The notes: generated by a model not told the origin, from the letters alone. A stretch of 64,000 bases of DNA from CAYNLG01 sp964397995 (GCA_964397995.1 CAYNLG010000002.1:1-64000); one strand, 5' to 3'. Counted from the stretch's first letter, positions 32,635 to 42,174 are shown. Translations and numbers: made by a program.

Positions 32635-33954
32635 ATGCGCCATTCGCAGCTCGACGCGATTCGCCCCCGCCTCCAGGCGGGCCTCGAGACGGCCCGGCGC
32701 CTCGGCGCCACCGCCGCCAAGCTCACCTTCGACCAGAGCGAGGACACCGACGCCGGCTTCGAGAACGCCCGCCTCAAGGCCGTCGGCACGAGCCAGAACC
32801 TGGGCCTGTACGTCGAGACGGTCGTCGACGGCCGCCTCGGCTCCGCCTCCGGCAACCGGCCCGACGAGCTCGACGAGATCATCGAGCGGGCGGTGGCGCT
32901 GGCGCGGCTGGGGAGCCCGGCCCACTTCGACGCGTACCCGGGCCCGGCCGAGGTCGCCGACGTGCCGCTCTGGAGCGAGCGGACCCTCGGCCTCGACCGC
33001 GAGGCCCTCGTGGCGGCCGGCCGGACCATCTGCGACCGCCTGAAGGCCGTCGACCCGGCCCTCTTCATCGAGGCCGGGGCCGACCGCAGCGAGACCGAGA
33101 GCCTCCTGGTCACGAGCGGCGGCCTGGAGCACGTCTCCCGCCGCACCTACTGGTCCCTCGGCGGCTTCGTCCAGCGGACCGAGGGCGAGGACATCCTCTT
33201 CGCGGGCGAGCAGCGCAGCGGCCGCGACACCGGCGACCTCTTCGACCCCGACTGGATCGCCGCCGAGACCGAACGCGACCTGGCATGGGCGGCGGCGCTG
33301 GCCGACCCGCCGCGCGGCAGCGTGCCGGTGCTGCTCCATCCGCGGCTGTTCAGCCAGTTCCTGAGCGCGGTGACGCTGGGCGTCTCGGGCCGCAACGTCG
33401 CCAAAGGCGACTCGCCCCTGGCCGACCGGCTGGGCGAGGCGATCTTCGCGCCGAACCTCACGCTCCGCGACGACCCGCACGAGCCCTTCCACCCCGGCGG
33501 GGCCGAGATGGACGACGACGGCGTCCCGACCGCGCCGCTCGACATCGTCCGCGACGGCCGCCTCGAAGCCTTCCTCTACGACCTCGACACCGCCGGCCTG
33601 GCCGGGGCGCGGCCGACGGGCCACCCCGGCTGCCACCCGTGGGCCCTGGAGGTGCCGCCCGGCGACACGCCCTGGGAAGACCTCCTGGCCTCGATTGACG
33701 ACGGCCTGTACCTGAAGTTCCTGATCGGCTTCGGCCAGAGCAACATGATGAACGGCGACGTGGCCGGCAACGTGGCCCTGGGGTACCGCGTCAAGGGCGG
33801 CAAGGTCGTCGGCCGCGTCAAGAACACCATGGTCGCCGGAAACGTCTACGACCTGTTCAAGACCGGCGTGCGGCTGAGCCGCGAGCGGGAGCCGTTGCGG
33901 CGGATGCCGTGGGCCCTGATCGACGGCGTAAGCGTCAGCGCCGCCGGCGCGTAA
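32635..33954 (+). CDS. tldE: TldE/PmbA, non-catalytic partner of TldD
   Basis: A 439-aa TldE/PmbA protein without the HExxxH zinc motif, as expected for the scaffold subunit. Conserved regions are KLTFDQSEDTDAGFENARLK, VGTSQNLGLYVE and GQSNMMNGDVAGNVALGY. It forms the groove-bearing heterodimer with TldD. AGGAG lies 7 bases before the ATG. A sulfatase gene begins 15 bases after its stop, so these genes form one transcription unit, which is an unusual context. Confidence 0.9.
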   Translation: MRHSQLDAIRPRLQAGLETARRLGATAAKLTFDQSEDTDAGFENARLKAVGTSQNLGLYVETVVDGRLGSASGNRPDELDEIIERAVALARLGSPAHFDAYPGPAEVADVPLWSERTLGLDREALVAAGRTICDRLKAVDPALFIEAGADRSETESLLVTSGGLEHVSRRTYWSLGGFVQRTEGEDILFAGEQRSGRDTGDLFDPDWIAAETERDLAWAAALADPPRGSVPVLLHPRLFSQFLSAVTLGVSGRNVAKGDSPLADRLGEAIFAPNLTLRDDPHEPFHPGGAEMDDDGVPTAPLDIVRDGRLEAFLYDLDTAGLAGARPTGHPGCHPWALEVPPGDTPWEDLLASIDDGLYLKFLIGFGQSNMMNGDVAGNVALGYRVKGGKVVGRVKNTMVAGNVYDLFKTGVRLSREREPLRRMPWALIDGVSVSAAGA

Positions 33955-33969
33955 CGAAGCGAGACCGTC

Positions 33970-35316
33970 ATGCCCGAGTCGCCCCCCCGCCCAAACGTCC
34001 TCTGGGTCTTTGGCGACCAGCACCGGGCCCAGGCCCTCTCCTGCAACGGCGACCCGAACTGCGCCACGCCCCACGTCGACCGCATGAGCATCGAGGGCGT
34101 CCACTTCGAGCGAGCCGTCGCGGGGTTCCCCCTGTGCTGCCCGTTCCGCGGCTCGCTCGTGACGAGCCGGTACCCGCACCAGTGCGTGCCGGGGCACGAG
34201 TGCCGCATGCCCCCGGAGATGCCGACCGTCGCCACCGCCTTCAAAGAGGCCGGCTACCACACCGCCTACGTTGGCAAGTGGCACCTCGACGGGTTCCACG
34301 AGAGCCAGGGCCGCGCTGCCATGCACATCGTGCCGCCGGAGCGGCGCGGCGGGTTCGACGAGTGGACCGGCTACGACAACAACAACAGCCAGTGGGACTC
34401 CTGGGTCCACGGCGGCGAGGGCGACGCGGCCTTCCACTACCGCCTCCCCGGCTACGAGACCGACTGCCTGACCGACCTCATGATCGACTTCATCCGCCGC
34501 ATGGGCATGCAGCGCGGCACGGCGGAGGCCAAGCCGTTCTTCGCGGCCCTCTCGGTCCAGCCGCCGCACGACCCGTACCTGGCCCCGGCCGAGTACATGG
34601 CCCGCCACACCCCGGCGGGGCTCCGCATGCGCCCGAACGTGCCGCCCGTCGACCGGGTGAGGGAGCAGGCGCGGCGTGAGCTGGCGGGGTACTACGCCCA
34701 GATCGAGAATCTGGACTGGAACGTGGGGCGGCTGCGGGGGGCCCTGGACGAGGCCGGCCTCGCCCACGACACATACATCGTCTTCTTCTCCGACCACGGC
34801 GACCAGCACGGCTCACACGGCCAGTTCCGGAAGATGACGCCGTACGAGGAGGCCCTCCGCGTGCCCTTCGTGGTCGCGGGCGGCGAGAGCCTGTACGCCT
34901 GCCGGCGCGGGCGGCCGGACGTGCCGCTCAACCACGTCGACATCGCCCCGACCACGCTGGGCCTCTGCGGCCTGGACGTGCCGGACTGGATGCAGGGCAC
35001 GGACTACTCGGCCCTCTACTTCCGCGGGGCCGACGTCCCGGACCTGCCCGACTCGGCCTACCTCCAGTCGGTCGTCCCGACGATGCACGGCAACAGCATG
35101 GACCGGCCGTGGCGGGGCCTCGTCACGCGCGACGGCTGGAAGTACGTCTGCCTGGAGCACCAGCCGCTGTACCTGTTCAACCTGAACGAGGACCCGTACG
35201 AGCTGGCGAACCTGGCCCACAACATGCGATACCGGGTCGAGCGGAAGCGGCTGCACGACCGGCTCGCCCGCTGGGTCCGCGACACCGACGACGCGTTCGT
35301 CCTGCCCGAACTCTAG
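33970..35316 (+). CDS. Sulfatase (formylglycine-dependent)
   Basis: A 448-aa sulfatase. The modified Cys is in C56-C-P-F-R (C-x-P-x-R). The metal-binding start is VLWVFGDQH, with one Asp instead of the usual DD. GKWHLDGFH, FFSDHGDQHGSHGQF and a C-terminal YLFNLNEDPYELANLAHNM follow. No signal peptide is seen. Substrate is likely a sulfated glycan. It is the third gene of the tldD-tldE-sulfatase-MFS unit. Confidence 0.9.
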   Translation: MPESPPRPNVLWVFGDQHRAQALSCNGDPNCATPHVDRMSIEGVHFERAVAGFPLCCPFRGSLVTSRYPHQCVPGHECRMPPEMPTVATAFKEAGYHTAYVGKWHLDGFHESQGRAAMHIVPPERRGGFDEWTGYDNNNSQWDSWVHGGEGDAAFHYRLPGYETDCLTDLMIDFIRRMGMQRGTAEAKPFFAALSVQPPHDPYLAPAEYMARHTPAGLRMRPNVPPVDRVREQARRELAGYYAQIENLDWNVGRLRGALDEAGLAHDTYIVFFSDHGDQHGSHGQFRKMTPYEEALRVPFVVAGGESLYACRRGRPDVPLNHVDIAPTTLGLCGLDVPDWMQGTDYSALYFRGADVPDLPDSAYLQSVVPTMHGNSMDRPWRGLVTRDGWKYVCLEHQPLYLFNLNEDPYELANLAHNMRYRVERKRLHDRLARWVRDTDDAFVLPEL

Positions 35317-35325
35317 GCCGCCGCC

Positions 35326-35778
35326 GTGGCGACGCTCCGCGTCCTCATCATGGCCATGACGCTGCTGATGGGCGCCATCGGCACCGGCCGGATCGGGCCC
35401 AACCGGTCCGCCGTCCGCGAGGCCTTCGCCCTCTCCGAGACGGGCTACGCCGGCGGCATCGCGGTCATCCAGATCGGCGTCGCCCTGGCCGTCATGGCCC
35501 TCTGCCTGTTCGTCATGGGCGGCCTCTTCAGCTCGACCTGGCCCTCGTTCTACGCCCAGGCGGCCGTGTGGCTGAGGGACCACCGCGACGTCCTGCCCTG
35601 CGCCTCGGGGCTCGGCAACGTCCTCGGCATCTCGCTCTGCGTCTTCGCCGCCGGGGTGATCGCCGACCGGAGCATGACGGCGGCCCTGGTGTTCGGCCCG
35701 TGCGTCCTCGGGGCGTTCGGCCTGCTCTACCTGGGGCGGGGCCTCTATGGCCGGGCGCGGGGGGAGGCGGCCGCGTGA
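35326..35778 (+). CDS. Internally deleted MFS-like membrane protein
   Basis: A 150-aa protein that looks like the first ~55 and last ~90 residues of the MFS transporter encoded next, joined together. GAIGTGRIGPNRSAVREAF matches GAIRSGLLGPNRLAIREAY, and FSSTWPSFYAQAAVWLRDHR matches FSTSWPTFYARAARHMARDR. Only about four transmembrane segments remain instead of twelve, so transport by itself is unlikely. The frame is intact (GTG start 9 bases after the sulfatase stop), and its stop overlaps the GTG of the full-length copy. It may be a decaying duplicate or a small partner of the transporter. Confidence 0.65.
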   Translation: MATLRVLIMAMTLLMGAIGTGRIGPNRSAVREAFALSETGYAGGIAVIQIGVALAVMALCLFVMGGLFSSTWPSFYAQAAVWLRDHRDVLPCASGLGNVLGISLCVFAAGVIADRSMTAALVFGPCVLGAFGLLYLGRGLYGRARGEAAA

Positions 35779-36950
35779 GAGCTCTCCGCTTCCTCATCAT
35801 GGCGTGGATGCTGCTGGTGGGGGCGATCCGCTCCGGCCTCCTCGGACCGAATCGCCTCGCCATCCGCGAGGCCTACGGCCTCTCGGAAACCGACTTCGGC
35901 GCCGCCGTCGCGATCGTCCAGGTGGCCGCCAGCATGCTGGTGCTCCTGGCGGCGCGGCGGTACCGGGACGCGCGGCCGGTGCGGGTGATGATGCTCGCGC
36001 TCGGGGCGGCGGCGGCGGGCTTTGCCGCCATCGCCCTGGTGCCCGGCGTCTGGGCCTTCGTCGGCGGCTGGGCCCTGGTCATGAGCGGTTTCGTCCTCGG
36101 CGCCGTCTCCAACAACATCTCGATGGACGTCTGGCGGGACGACCCGCGGCGCGGCGTGGCGGTGATCCACACGTTCAACAGTGGCGGCAAGATTGCCGGC
36201 ACCCTCGTCTCGGCCGTCTGGGTCGCCACGCGCTGGCGCCTCAGCTTCGCCAGCATGGGCCTGGCCTGCCTGGCGGTGCTGGGCCTGTTTCTGCTGATGA
36301 GACGGACGGGCGACCGCCCCGCGGCGAGAGGCGCGCCCGCGCCAGCGCCCGCCCGCACGCCCGATCGTCGCGTCCTCCGCCGGCCGCTCTACTGGCTCGT
36401 CCTCGCCTGCTTCGGCCTCGTCTCGGGCGGCGAGGTCGTCGTCGCCACCCTCGTCCCGGAGTACTTCGTGCTGGTGCGCGGCACGACGGAGACGACCGGG
36501 ACGCTGATGCTGCTCGTCCACCTGGCGGGCCTGCTGGCGGGGCGGCTGCTGATGATCGGCCGGGGGCGCCGGCTGGGCTCGGGCGCCCTGATCGGCCTGA
36601 GCCTGGCCGCCGGCGTCTTCGCGGTGCCGCTGCTCGCGGTCGCCCACTCCGCCGTCGGGGCCGTCAGCCTCTTCGGCCTCGGCTTCATGTTCTCGACGAG
36701 CTGGCCGACGTTCTACGCGCGGGCAGCGCGGCACATGGCGCGCGACCGCGACATGCTCGCCTACGGGAGCTACCTCGGGTCGAACCTGGGCGTGGCCCTC
36801 TGCATCCTCGTAAGCAGCCGCCTGGCCGACGCCAGCCTGACGTGGGCGGTGGCCTTCGGGCCGGCCGTGATGGCCCTGTTCGGGCTTGTCTACGCCCTCA
36901 GCCCGCTGGCCCGCCTTCCGCGCGACGCCCCCGACGCCGGCCCCGCCTGA
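35775..36950 (+). CDS. MFS transporter
   Basis: A 391-aa major facilitator with about twelve transmembrane helices in two halves, linked by a loop at about 175-200 (GAPAPAPARTPDRRV). SNNISMDVWRDDPRRGVAVI and FNSGGKIAGTLVSA resemble sugar-porter-like members. The start GTG overlaps the preceding stop as GTGA. Neighbouring sulfatase and tldDE suggest import of a desulfated sugar or export of a peptide, but the substrate cannot be named. Confidence 0.85.
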   Translation: MRALRFLIMAWMLLVGAIRSGLLGPNRLAIREAYGLSETDFGAAVAIVQVAASMLVLLAARRYRDARPVRVMMLALGAAAAGFAAIALVPGVWAFVGGWALVMSGFVLGAVSNNISMDVWRDDPRRGVAVIHTFNSGGKIAGTLVSAVWVATRWRLSFASMGLACLAVLGLFLLMRRTGDRPAARGAPAPAPARTPDRRVLRRPLYWLVLACFGLVSGGEVVVATLVPEYFVLVRGTTETTGTLMLLVHLAGLLAGRLLMIGRGRRLGSGALIGLSLAAGVFAVPLLAVAHSAVGAVSLFGLGFMFSTSWPTFYARAARHMARDRDMLAYGSYLGSNLGVALCILVSSRLADASLTWAVAFGPAVMALFGLVYALSPLARLPRDAPDAGPA

Positions 36951-36967
36951 GCCGCGCCCGTTTCCGC

Positions 36968-36996
36968 TGGCGACCCGCGGCCGCGCCCACTAGAAT
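36968..36996 (+). promoter_or_regulatory. Possible purD promoter
   Basis: TGGCGA (36968-36973) and TAGAAT (36991-36996) are 17 bases apart, 46 bases before the purD ATG. The -35 is weak. Confidence 0.4.
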
Positions 36997-37042
36997 GCCC
37001 GCGCCGCACACCGACCCGTCCGCCCGGAGGGAGCCGAGCCTG

Positions 37043-38326
37043 ATGAAGATCCTGATCGTCGGCGGCGGGGGCCGCGAGCATGCCCTCGCCTGGAAGCTTG
37101 CCCAGAGCCCGCACTGCAGGGAAATCGTGGCCGCCCCCGGCAACCCCGGCATCGCCCGGGTCGGCCGGTGCGTGGAGGTCGGGGCCGAGGTGGTCGACGA
37201 CCTGGTGGCGCTGGCCCGCGAGGAGCAGCCCGGCCTGACGGTCATCGGCCCGGAGGCGCCGCTGGCGGCGGGCTTGGCCGACCGGCTGCGCGCCGAGGGG
37301 CTCCGCGTCTTCGGCCCCGGCAGGGAGGCCGCGCGCGTCGAAGGTTCCAAGGCCTGGTCCAAGGCCGTCATGAAGCACCACGGCGTGCCGACGGCGGACT
37401 TCCACGCGTTCGACGACCTGGCCGAGGCCCTCCACTACATCGACACCCACGAGGAACCGCTCGTCGTCAAGGCCTCCGGCCTGGCCGCCGGCAAGGGCGT
37501 CTTCGTCTGCCGCGACCAGGACGAGGCCCGCGCCGCCGTCAAGACGATCATGGAGGAGCGGGCGTTCGGCGCGGCCGGGGACACGGTCGTCATCGAGGAA
37601 CAACTCAAGGGCGAGGAGGCGTCCATCCTCGCGCTCGTCGACGCCTCGGCCATCTACCTGCTGGAGTCGAGCCAGGACCACAAGCCGGTCTTCGACGACG
37701 ACGAGGGCCCGAACACCGGCGGCATGGGCGCCTACAGCCCCGCCCCCGTCGTCACGCCGCGCATCGAGGCCCTCATCGAACGCGACGTCCTCGTCCCGAT
37801 GATCCACGGGATGAAGACCGAAGGCGCCCCGTACCAGGGCCTGCTCTACGCGGGGCTGATGATCACCGCGGGCGGCCCGAAGGTGCTGGAGTTCAACTGC
37901 CGCTTCGGCGACCCCGAGGCCCAGCCGCTCCTGGTGCGCCTCAAGAGCGACCTGGTGGAGGTCCTGGAGGCCGTCATCGACGACCGCCTCGACCAGGTGA
38001 CGCTGGAGTGGGACCCGCGGCCGGCGGTCTGCGTCGTCATGGCCTCCGGCGGGTACCCCGGGCCGTACGAGACGGGCAAGGCCATCACGGGCGTGGACGA
38101 GGCGGAGGCCAACGGCGACGTCGTCGTCTTCCACGCCGGCACCCGGGCCGAGGATGGGCACCTCTATACCGATGGCGGCCGCGTCCTCGGCGTCACGGCC
38201 CTGGCCGACACCATCGCGGCGGCGCGCGACCGGGCGTACGAAGCGGTGCGGAAGATCCGCTTCTACCGCGCCCACTGGCGGACCGACATCGGCGCCAAGG
38301 CCATCCGCCGCCTCGAACGCACCTGA
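37043..38326 (+). CDS. purD: Phosphoribosylamine-glycine ligase (GARS)
   Basis: A 427-aa ATP-grasp enzyme of purine synthesis that joins glycine to phosphoribosylamine. The N-terminal MKILIVGGGGREHALAWKL, AAPGNPGIARVG, VVKASGLAAGKGVFVC and DEGPNTGGMGAYSPAP, EFNCRFGDPEAQPLL are classic PurD elements. Length and domain order are normal. An in-frame ATG at 36994 lies in the promoter, and the ATG at 37043 with GGAGGGAG upstream fits the protein start. No other pur gene is nearby. Confidence 0.95.
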   Translation: MKILIVGGGGREHALAWKLAQSPHCREIVAAPGNPGIARVGRCVEVGAEVVDDLVALAREEQPGLTVIGPEAPLAAGLADRLRAEGLRVFGPGREAARVEGSKAWSKAVMKHHGVPTADFHAFDDLAEALHYIDTHEEPLVVKASGLAAGKGVFVCRDQDEARAAVKTIMEERAFGAAGDTVVIEEQLKGEEASILALVDASAIYLLESSQDHKPVFDDDEGPNTGGMGAYSPAPVVTPRIEALIERDVLVPMIHGMKTEGAPYQGLLYAGLMITAGGPKVLEFNCRFGDPEAQPLLVRLKSDLVEVLEAVIDDRLDQVTLEWDPRPAVCVVMASGGYPGPYETGKAITGVDEAEANGDVVVFHAGTRAEDGHLYTDGGRVLGVTALADTIAAARDRAYEAVRKIRFYRAHWRTDIGAKAIRRLERT

Positions 38327-38397
38327 CGGGGCCGCGGGCGGCGTCCGAATGCGCGGCGGGGGTCGGGCGTCGGAAGAGACGCACGAAGGAGGTCCCC

Positions 38398-39645
38398 ATG
38401 CGACGGACGACGGCCATCCTGCTCGCGGCAGCGGTCGTGCTTGCGGGCGCGGCACCGGGGGCGCGCGCGGCCGCGCGAAGCCCCTTCGGCCGCCTCCCTC
38501 CCGGCTGGACCGTGACGAACGTCGTCACCGCCCCGCCGCAGCAGGTCGCCCAGATCGCCCGCAACCTCGGCGGCGAGGTCGTCGGCGTCGTCAACGCCTG
38601 GGTCAAGCACGACGGCCGCCAGGTCCAGGTCAACCTCATCCAGTGCCGCGCGGGCGCCGAGACGGTCCTGGAGGCCGTCCGGAAGGCCCACGGCGGCAAC
38701 CCCGCCTACGCCCTGCTCAAGGGGCAGACCGTCTACGAGTTCTGCGGCGCGGGCTACCCGATGGTCATCGAGGCCCAGTATGCCCTGGGCCTGAAACCCA
38801 CGACCGTGACGTACAAGGTGCGCTTCGAGGCGGCGCCGCTGGCGGGCGGCGACTACATGAAGTTCAACCCGCTCTTCAACCGGATGCTCGAGTGGCAGGC
38901 GGCCCCGGACGACGCGGCCCGGCTCGACGCCGTGGCCGCCCTCCGCGAGGCCTTTACCTTCGGCGACACCCTCACCCTCCGCGCGACCGGCCAGGGCACC
39001 CGCCGCTCGCTCTACACATTCGACCCGGCGCCGGCGTCGCGGGCCGGCCCGGAGGACGGCCTCCTCGCGTGCACGTTCGCGGACCTGCCCCGGCTGGCCG
39101 ACATGCCGCGCGTCACGGTCACCGCGACCATCACGAGCGAGGCGTTCGGGACGGTGCGGACGCGGCGGCGACCGGGGCCGGCGCTGCTCGGGCCGACGCC
39201 GTTCTGGCCCGTCGAGGCCGAGCGCGTCGCCACCCTGGCCGCCCAAGTGACCGAGGGCTGCACCGGCGACGAGGCCAAGGTCCAGGCGCTGCTCGCGTAT
39301 CTCGTGCCGGGCCGCACCTACCGCGTCGGCGGGCCGACCGGGTCGCGCCATGGGGTGCTCACGTTCCTCGACCGGCGGACGGGCCACTGCTGGGACTTCG
39401 CGGACCTCTTCATCACGCTCGCCCGGGCCTCGGGCGTGCCGGCGCGCCAGGTGGCCGGCTGGCTCCAGGGCCAGAGCGGCCACATCTGGGCCGAGGTCCT
39501 CGTCGGCGGCGCGTGGCGCCAGGTCGACCCGACGGGCGGCACGGGCTGCACCAGCGACTATGTCCCGTGGTTCACCTCCGAAACGGGCGAGATGGCCGCG
39601 GTGTACCTGGCGATGCCCGAGATCGAGGTCATCCAGACGCGTTGA
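38398..39645 (+). CDS. Secreted transglutaminase-like (papain-fold) protein
   Basis: A 415-aa exported protein. A signal peptide (about 1-25) precedes an unknown N-terminal region (about 30-270) and a transglutaminase-like core with catalytic Cys in GHCWDFADLFITLARA, His in SGHIWAEVLVGG and Asp in QVDPTGG. Bacterial proteins with this fold act as proteases, amidases or cross-linking enzymes, and the target is not known. AAGGAGG lies upstream of the ATG at 38398. It follows purD by about 70 bases. Confidence 0.8.
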   Translation: MRRTTAILLAAAVVLAGAAPGARAAARSPFGRLPPGWTVTNVVTAPPQQVAQIARNLGGEVVGVVNAWVKHDGRQVQVNLIQCRAGAETVLEAVRKAHGGNPAYALLKGQTVYEFCGAGYPMVIEAQYALGLKPTTVTYKVRFEAAPLAGGDYMKFNPLFNRMLEWQAAPDDAARLDAVAALREAFTFGDTLTLRATGQGTRRSLYTFDPAPASRAGPEDGLLACTFADLPRLADMPRVTVTATITSEAFGTVRTRRRPGPALLGPTPFWPVEAERVATLAAQVTEGCTGDEAKVQALLAYLVPGRTYRVGGPTGSRHGVLTFLDRRTGHCWDFADLFITLARASGVPARQVAGWLQGQSGHIWAEVLVGGAWRQVDPTGGTGCTSDYVPWFTSETGEMAAVYLAMPEIEVIQTR

Positions 39646-39692
39646 CGGGCGTGCGGCCCCCTCTCGCGGGCGCATTCACGTAGAAACGCGCC

Positions 39693-39721
39693 TTGACGGA
39701 CATCCCGAACGGCGCCATACT
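39693..39721 (+). promoter_or_regulatory. Promoter of the second pseudopilin gene
   Basis: TTGACG (39693-39698) and CATACT (39716-39721) are 17 bases apart. Confidence 0.55.
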
Positions 39722-39757
39722 GCCTGTGGTGGGGCGGACCAAACGCAGGTGGTGGCT

Positions 39758-40900
39758 GTGAGTTCACACGTCAGCGTGCCCCTCCGGCAACCGGGCGTGC
39801 GCCCGAAGTGCGCCCGCCGGGGGTTCAACCTGGTCGAACTGCTGATCGTCATCGCCATCCTAGCCATTCTGCTGGCCTTGGTGGGCATGGGGGTCGTGGG
39901 TCCGGTCCACGACCGCTACGACACCATGCACTGCCAGTGGAATATGAATCACATCTACAAGGCCCTTCAGGTCAACGAGGAGGCGTCCCTCCCCGACCCG
40001 GACGCCTGGATTTCCGAGGTCATCAAGAACGAGGCCCAGGACTGCCTGCGGTGCCCGCGGGGGATGTTCAGCGGCGACGAGGGGTACCTGAGCGGTAGCG
40101 GCATGGACTGCCAAGGGATCGTCGAGATCGACCCGCCGCCCTCGGTCGTCTTCAACACCCTGGAGAGCAACCACTACATCATGGCGTTCGCGGAGCGGGA
40201 GAACTACAAGCTGCCGTCGGCCATCTCGGTCGATATCTCCGTCCCCGGCCGGTACACCGGCAACGCCAAGTCGGAGGCCAGCATCGCCGCCGGCACGATC
40301 ATCAACTGCTACTTTCTGTACTTCGATCCCGTCGGTCAGCAAAGTGCCACCTCGGCTGGCCAGATCGAGTTCAACGGCCGCATCATCGGCATCATCTGCC
40401 ACGACTCCACCCTCGACAACACCGACGGCACCCTCGGGGCCCAGAACGTGAGCTACCCGACCGGCCAGAACAGCCGCGGCTTCGAGGGCGTCGAGGACAT
40501 CTCCCTTCAGCCCGACCAGAAGACCCTGACCATCAACCACTTCCACTCGACGTTCCCCGGCGAGAACGTCCGGGTCATCACGGTGGGCAAGAAGGGCGGC
40601 GGGGCGGCCAGCTACGGGATCAACAACCAGATCGACGACGGCACCACCTGGCCGGGCCAGATTCTGCTCGTCGAGTACGAGCAGGCCATCGCCGACTACG
40701 ACGGCCAGGACGAGGACGACGACTGGCTCGACCGGATCGCCCCGCGGCACAACGACCGCATGAACGTGCTGACCGTCGAGGGCGCCTGCCGCACCGTCGA
40801 CCCCGACGACATCCACCCGCACCGCCACCCGGCGCTGTGGGCTCCGCGGCACGTCGGGCTGCACGGCGCCGGCAGCGGCGGCTCGTCGCAGCAGCCCTGA
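39758..40900 (+). CDS. Pseudopilin-like protein with H-x9-EG motif
   Basis: A protein of about 380 aa with a prepilin leader and GFNLVELLIVIAILAILLAL, processed by prepilin peptidase. The large C-terminal domain ends with HNDRMNVLTVEG, an H-x9-EG variant of the family motif, and is rich in Asp/Glu and beta structure. It probably assembles into a type II secretion-like pseudopilus or a surface fibre. The start is uncertain: GTG codons at 39752, 39758 and 39797 are all in frame after the promoter, and 39758 is taken with low certainty. It converges with rho. Confidence 0.78.
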   Translation: MSSHVSVPLRQPGVRPKCARRGFNLVELLIVIAILAILLALVGMGVVGPVHDRYDTMHCQWNMNHIYKALQVNEEASLPDPDAWISEVIKNEAQDCLRCPRGMFSGDEGYLSGSGMDCQGIVEIDPPPSVVFNTLESNHYIMAFAERENYKLPSAISVDISVPGRYTGNAKSEASIAAGTIINCYFLYFDPVGQQSATSAGQIEFNGRIIGIICHDSTLDNTDGTLGAQNVSYPTGQNSRGFEGVEDISLQPDQKTLTINHFHSTFPGENVRVITVGKKGGGAASYGINNQIDDGTTWPGQILLVEYEQAIADYDGQDEDDDWLDRIAPRHNDRMNVLTVEGACRTVDPDDIHPHRHPALWAPRHVGLHGAGSGGSSQQP

Positions 40901-40916
40901 GCGGACCGCCCCCCTC

Positions 40917-42053
40917 TCACGTCCGGGCGGGCGTCAGCGCGTCCAGCAGCGCCTGGTTGGTGGGATACGAGTCCAGGGCCCCGAGCAGGGCCTCCAGCGC
41001 CTCGGCCGGACGTTCGCCCGCCAGGCGGCGGCGAATCGCGTACCGCTTCTTGATCTCGTCCTCGGTGACGAAGCGCTCTTCCTTGCGGGTGCCGGAGGCG
41101 GCCACGTCGATGGCCGGGTAGAGCCGCTTCTCGGCCAGGTCGCGGCTGAGGACGCACTCCATGTTGCCGGTGCCCTTGAACTCCTGGAAGATGAGTTCGT
41201 CCATGCGGCTTCCGGTGTCGATGAGGCAGGTGGCGACGACAGTCAGGCTCCCGCCGTCCTCGAAGTTCCGGGCCGCCCCGAAGAGGCGTTTCGGTTCCTC
41301 CAAGGCGCGGATGTCGAGGCCGCCGGAGAGGGTGCGGCCGCTGGAGGGCTGGGCCTTGTTGAAGGCCCGCCCGACCCGCGTCAGGCTATCCATGAAGATG
41401 ACGACGTCCTGCCCCGCCTCGGTTAGCGCCTTGGCCTGGGCAAACGCCAGCCGCGCCAGACGCAGGTGCTGCTGCACCTCCTGGTCGTTGGAGGAGGCGA
41501 TGACGGTGGCCTCGGTGGCGCGGCGGAAGTGGGTGACCTCCTCGGGGCGCTCGTCCACGAGGACCATCATGGCCCGGACCTCGGGGTAGTTCGTCGTCAC
41601 CGCCTGGGCCATGTGCTCCAGCAGCGTCGTCTTGCCGGCCCGGGGCGGCGAGACGATCAGCCCGCGCTGCCCCTTGCCGATCGGCGCCACCAGGTCCAGG
41701 ACGCGGGTGGTCTTGCGGCTGGCGACGGTCTCGAGCCAGAGCGCCTCGTCCGGGTCGATGGCGATCTGCTGGTCGAACGGCGTGACGTCGGCATAGGCGT
41801 CGGGCGCCATGCCGCACACGGTCGTCACCTCCGCCAGCTGCAGCCCCCGGCCGCGCTTGTCCTTCTTGGTCGGGCCCTCCAGCTCGACGCCTTCCTTGAG
41901 CCGGTGCCGCTTGACCAGCCCCGGCGGCACAAAGATGTCTTGCTTCGTCGCGCGGTACGCCCGCTCCGGGTCGCGCAGGAAGCCGTATCCGCGGTCGTGG
42001 AGTTCGAGCACGCCGCGGGCGGGCTCGGACGACGGCTGTGCAGCCTTGGCCAT
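40917..42053 (-). CDS. rho: Transcription termination factor Rho
   Basis: A 378-aa hexameric RNA helicase that ends transcription. An N-terminal RNA-binding cold-shock-like domain (about 12-75, GVLELHDRGYGFLRDPERAY) precedes the ATPase with Walker A PPRAGKTTLLEH, VVIFMDSLTRVGRAFN and the R-loop/C-terminal LSGGLDIRALEEPKRLFGAA. The N-terminus is shorter than in E. coli (419 aa), with little before the RNA-binding domain. The ATG at 42053 follows GGAGGTG. It has its own promoter. Confidence 0.95.
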   Translation of the reverse strand: MAKAAQPSSEPARGVLELHDRGYGFLRDPERAYRATKQDIFVPPGLVKRHRLKEGVELEGPTKKDKRGRGLQLAEVTTVCGMAPDAYADVTPFDQQIAIDPDEALWLETVASRKTTRVLDLVAPIGKGQRGLIVSPPRAGKTTLLEHMAQAVTTNYPEVRAMMVLVDERPEEVTHFRRATEATVIASSNDQEVQQHLRLARLAFAQAKALTEAGQDVVIFMDSLTRVGRAFNKAQPSSGRTLSGGLDIRALEEPKRLFGAARNFEDGGSLTVVATCLIDTGSRMDELIFQEFKGTGNMECVLSRDLAEKRLYPAIDVAASGTRKEERFVTEDEIKKRYAIRRRLAGERPAEALEALLGALDSYPTNQALLDALTPART

Positions 42054-42131
42054 GGCACCTCCATGCGTGGCCGCAGGGCGGCCGCGTCGGGAAGGGGAAA
42101 CACTGACGAAAGAAGCCTCTCGGCACCCTCT

Positions 42132-42159
42132 AGGATAAGCGCCACGGCTCCGATGTCCA
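42132..42159 (-). promoter_or_regulatory. rho promoter
   Basis: TGGACA (complement of 42154-42159) and TATCCT (complement of 42132-42137) are 16 bases apart, about 80 bases before the rho ATG. Confidence 0.55.
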
Positions 42160-42174
42160 CCCAAAAACCGGTTC

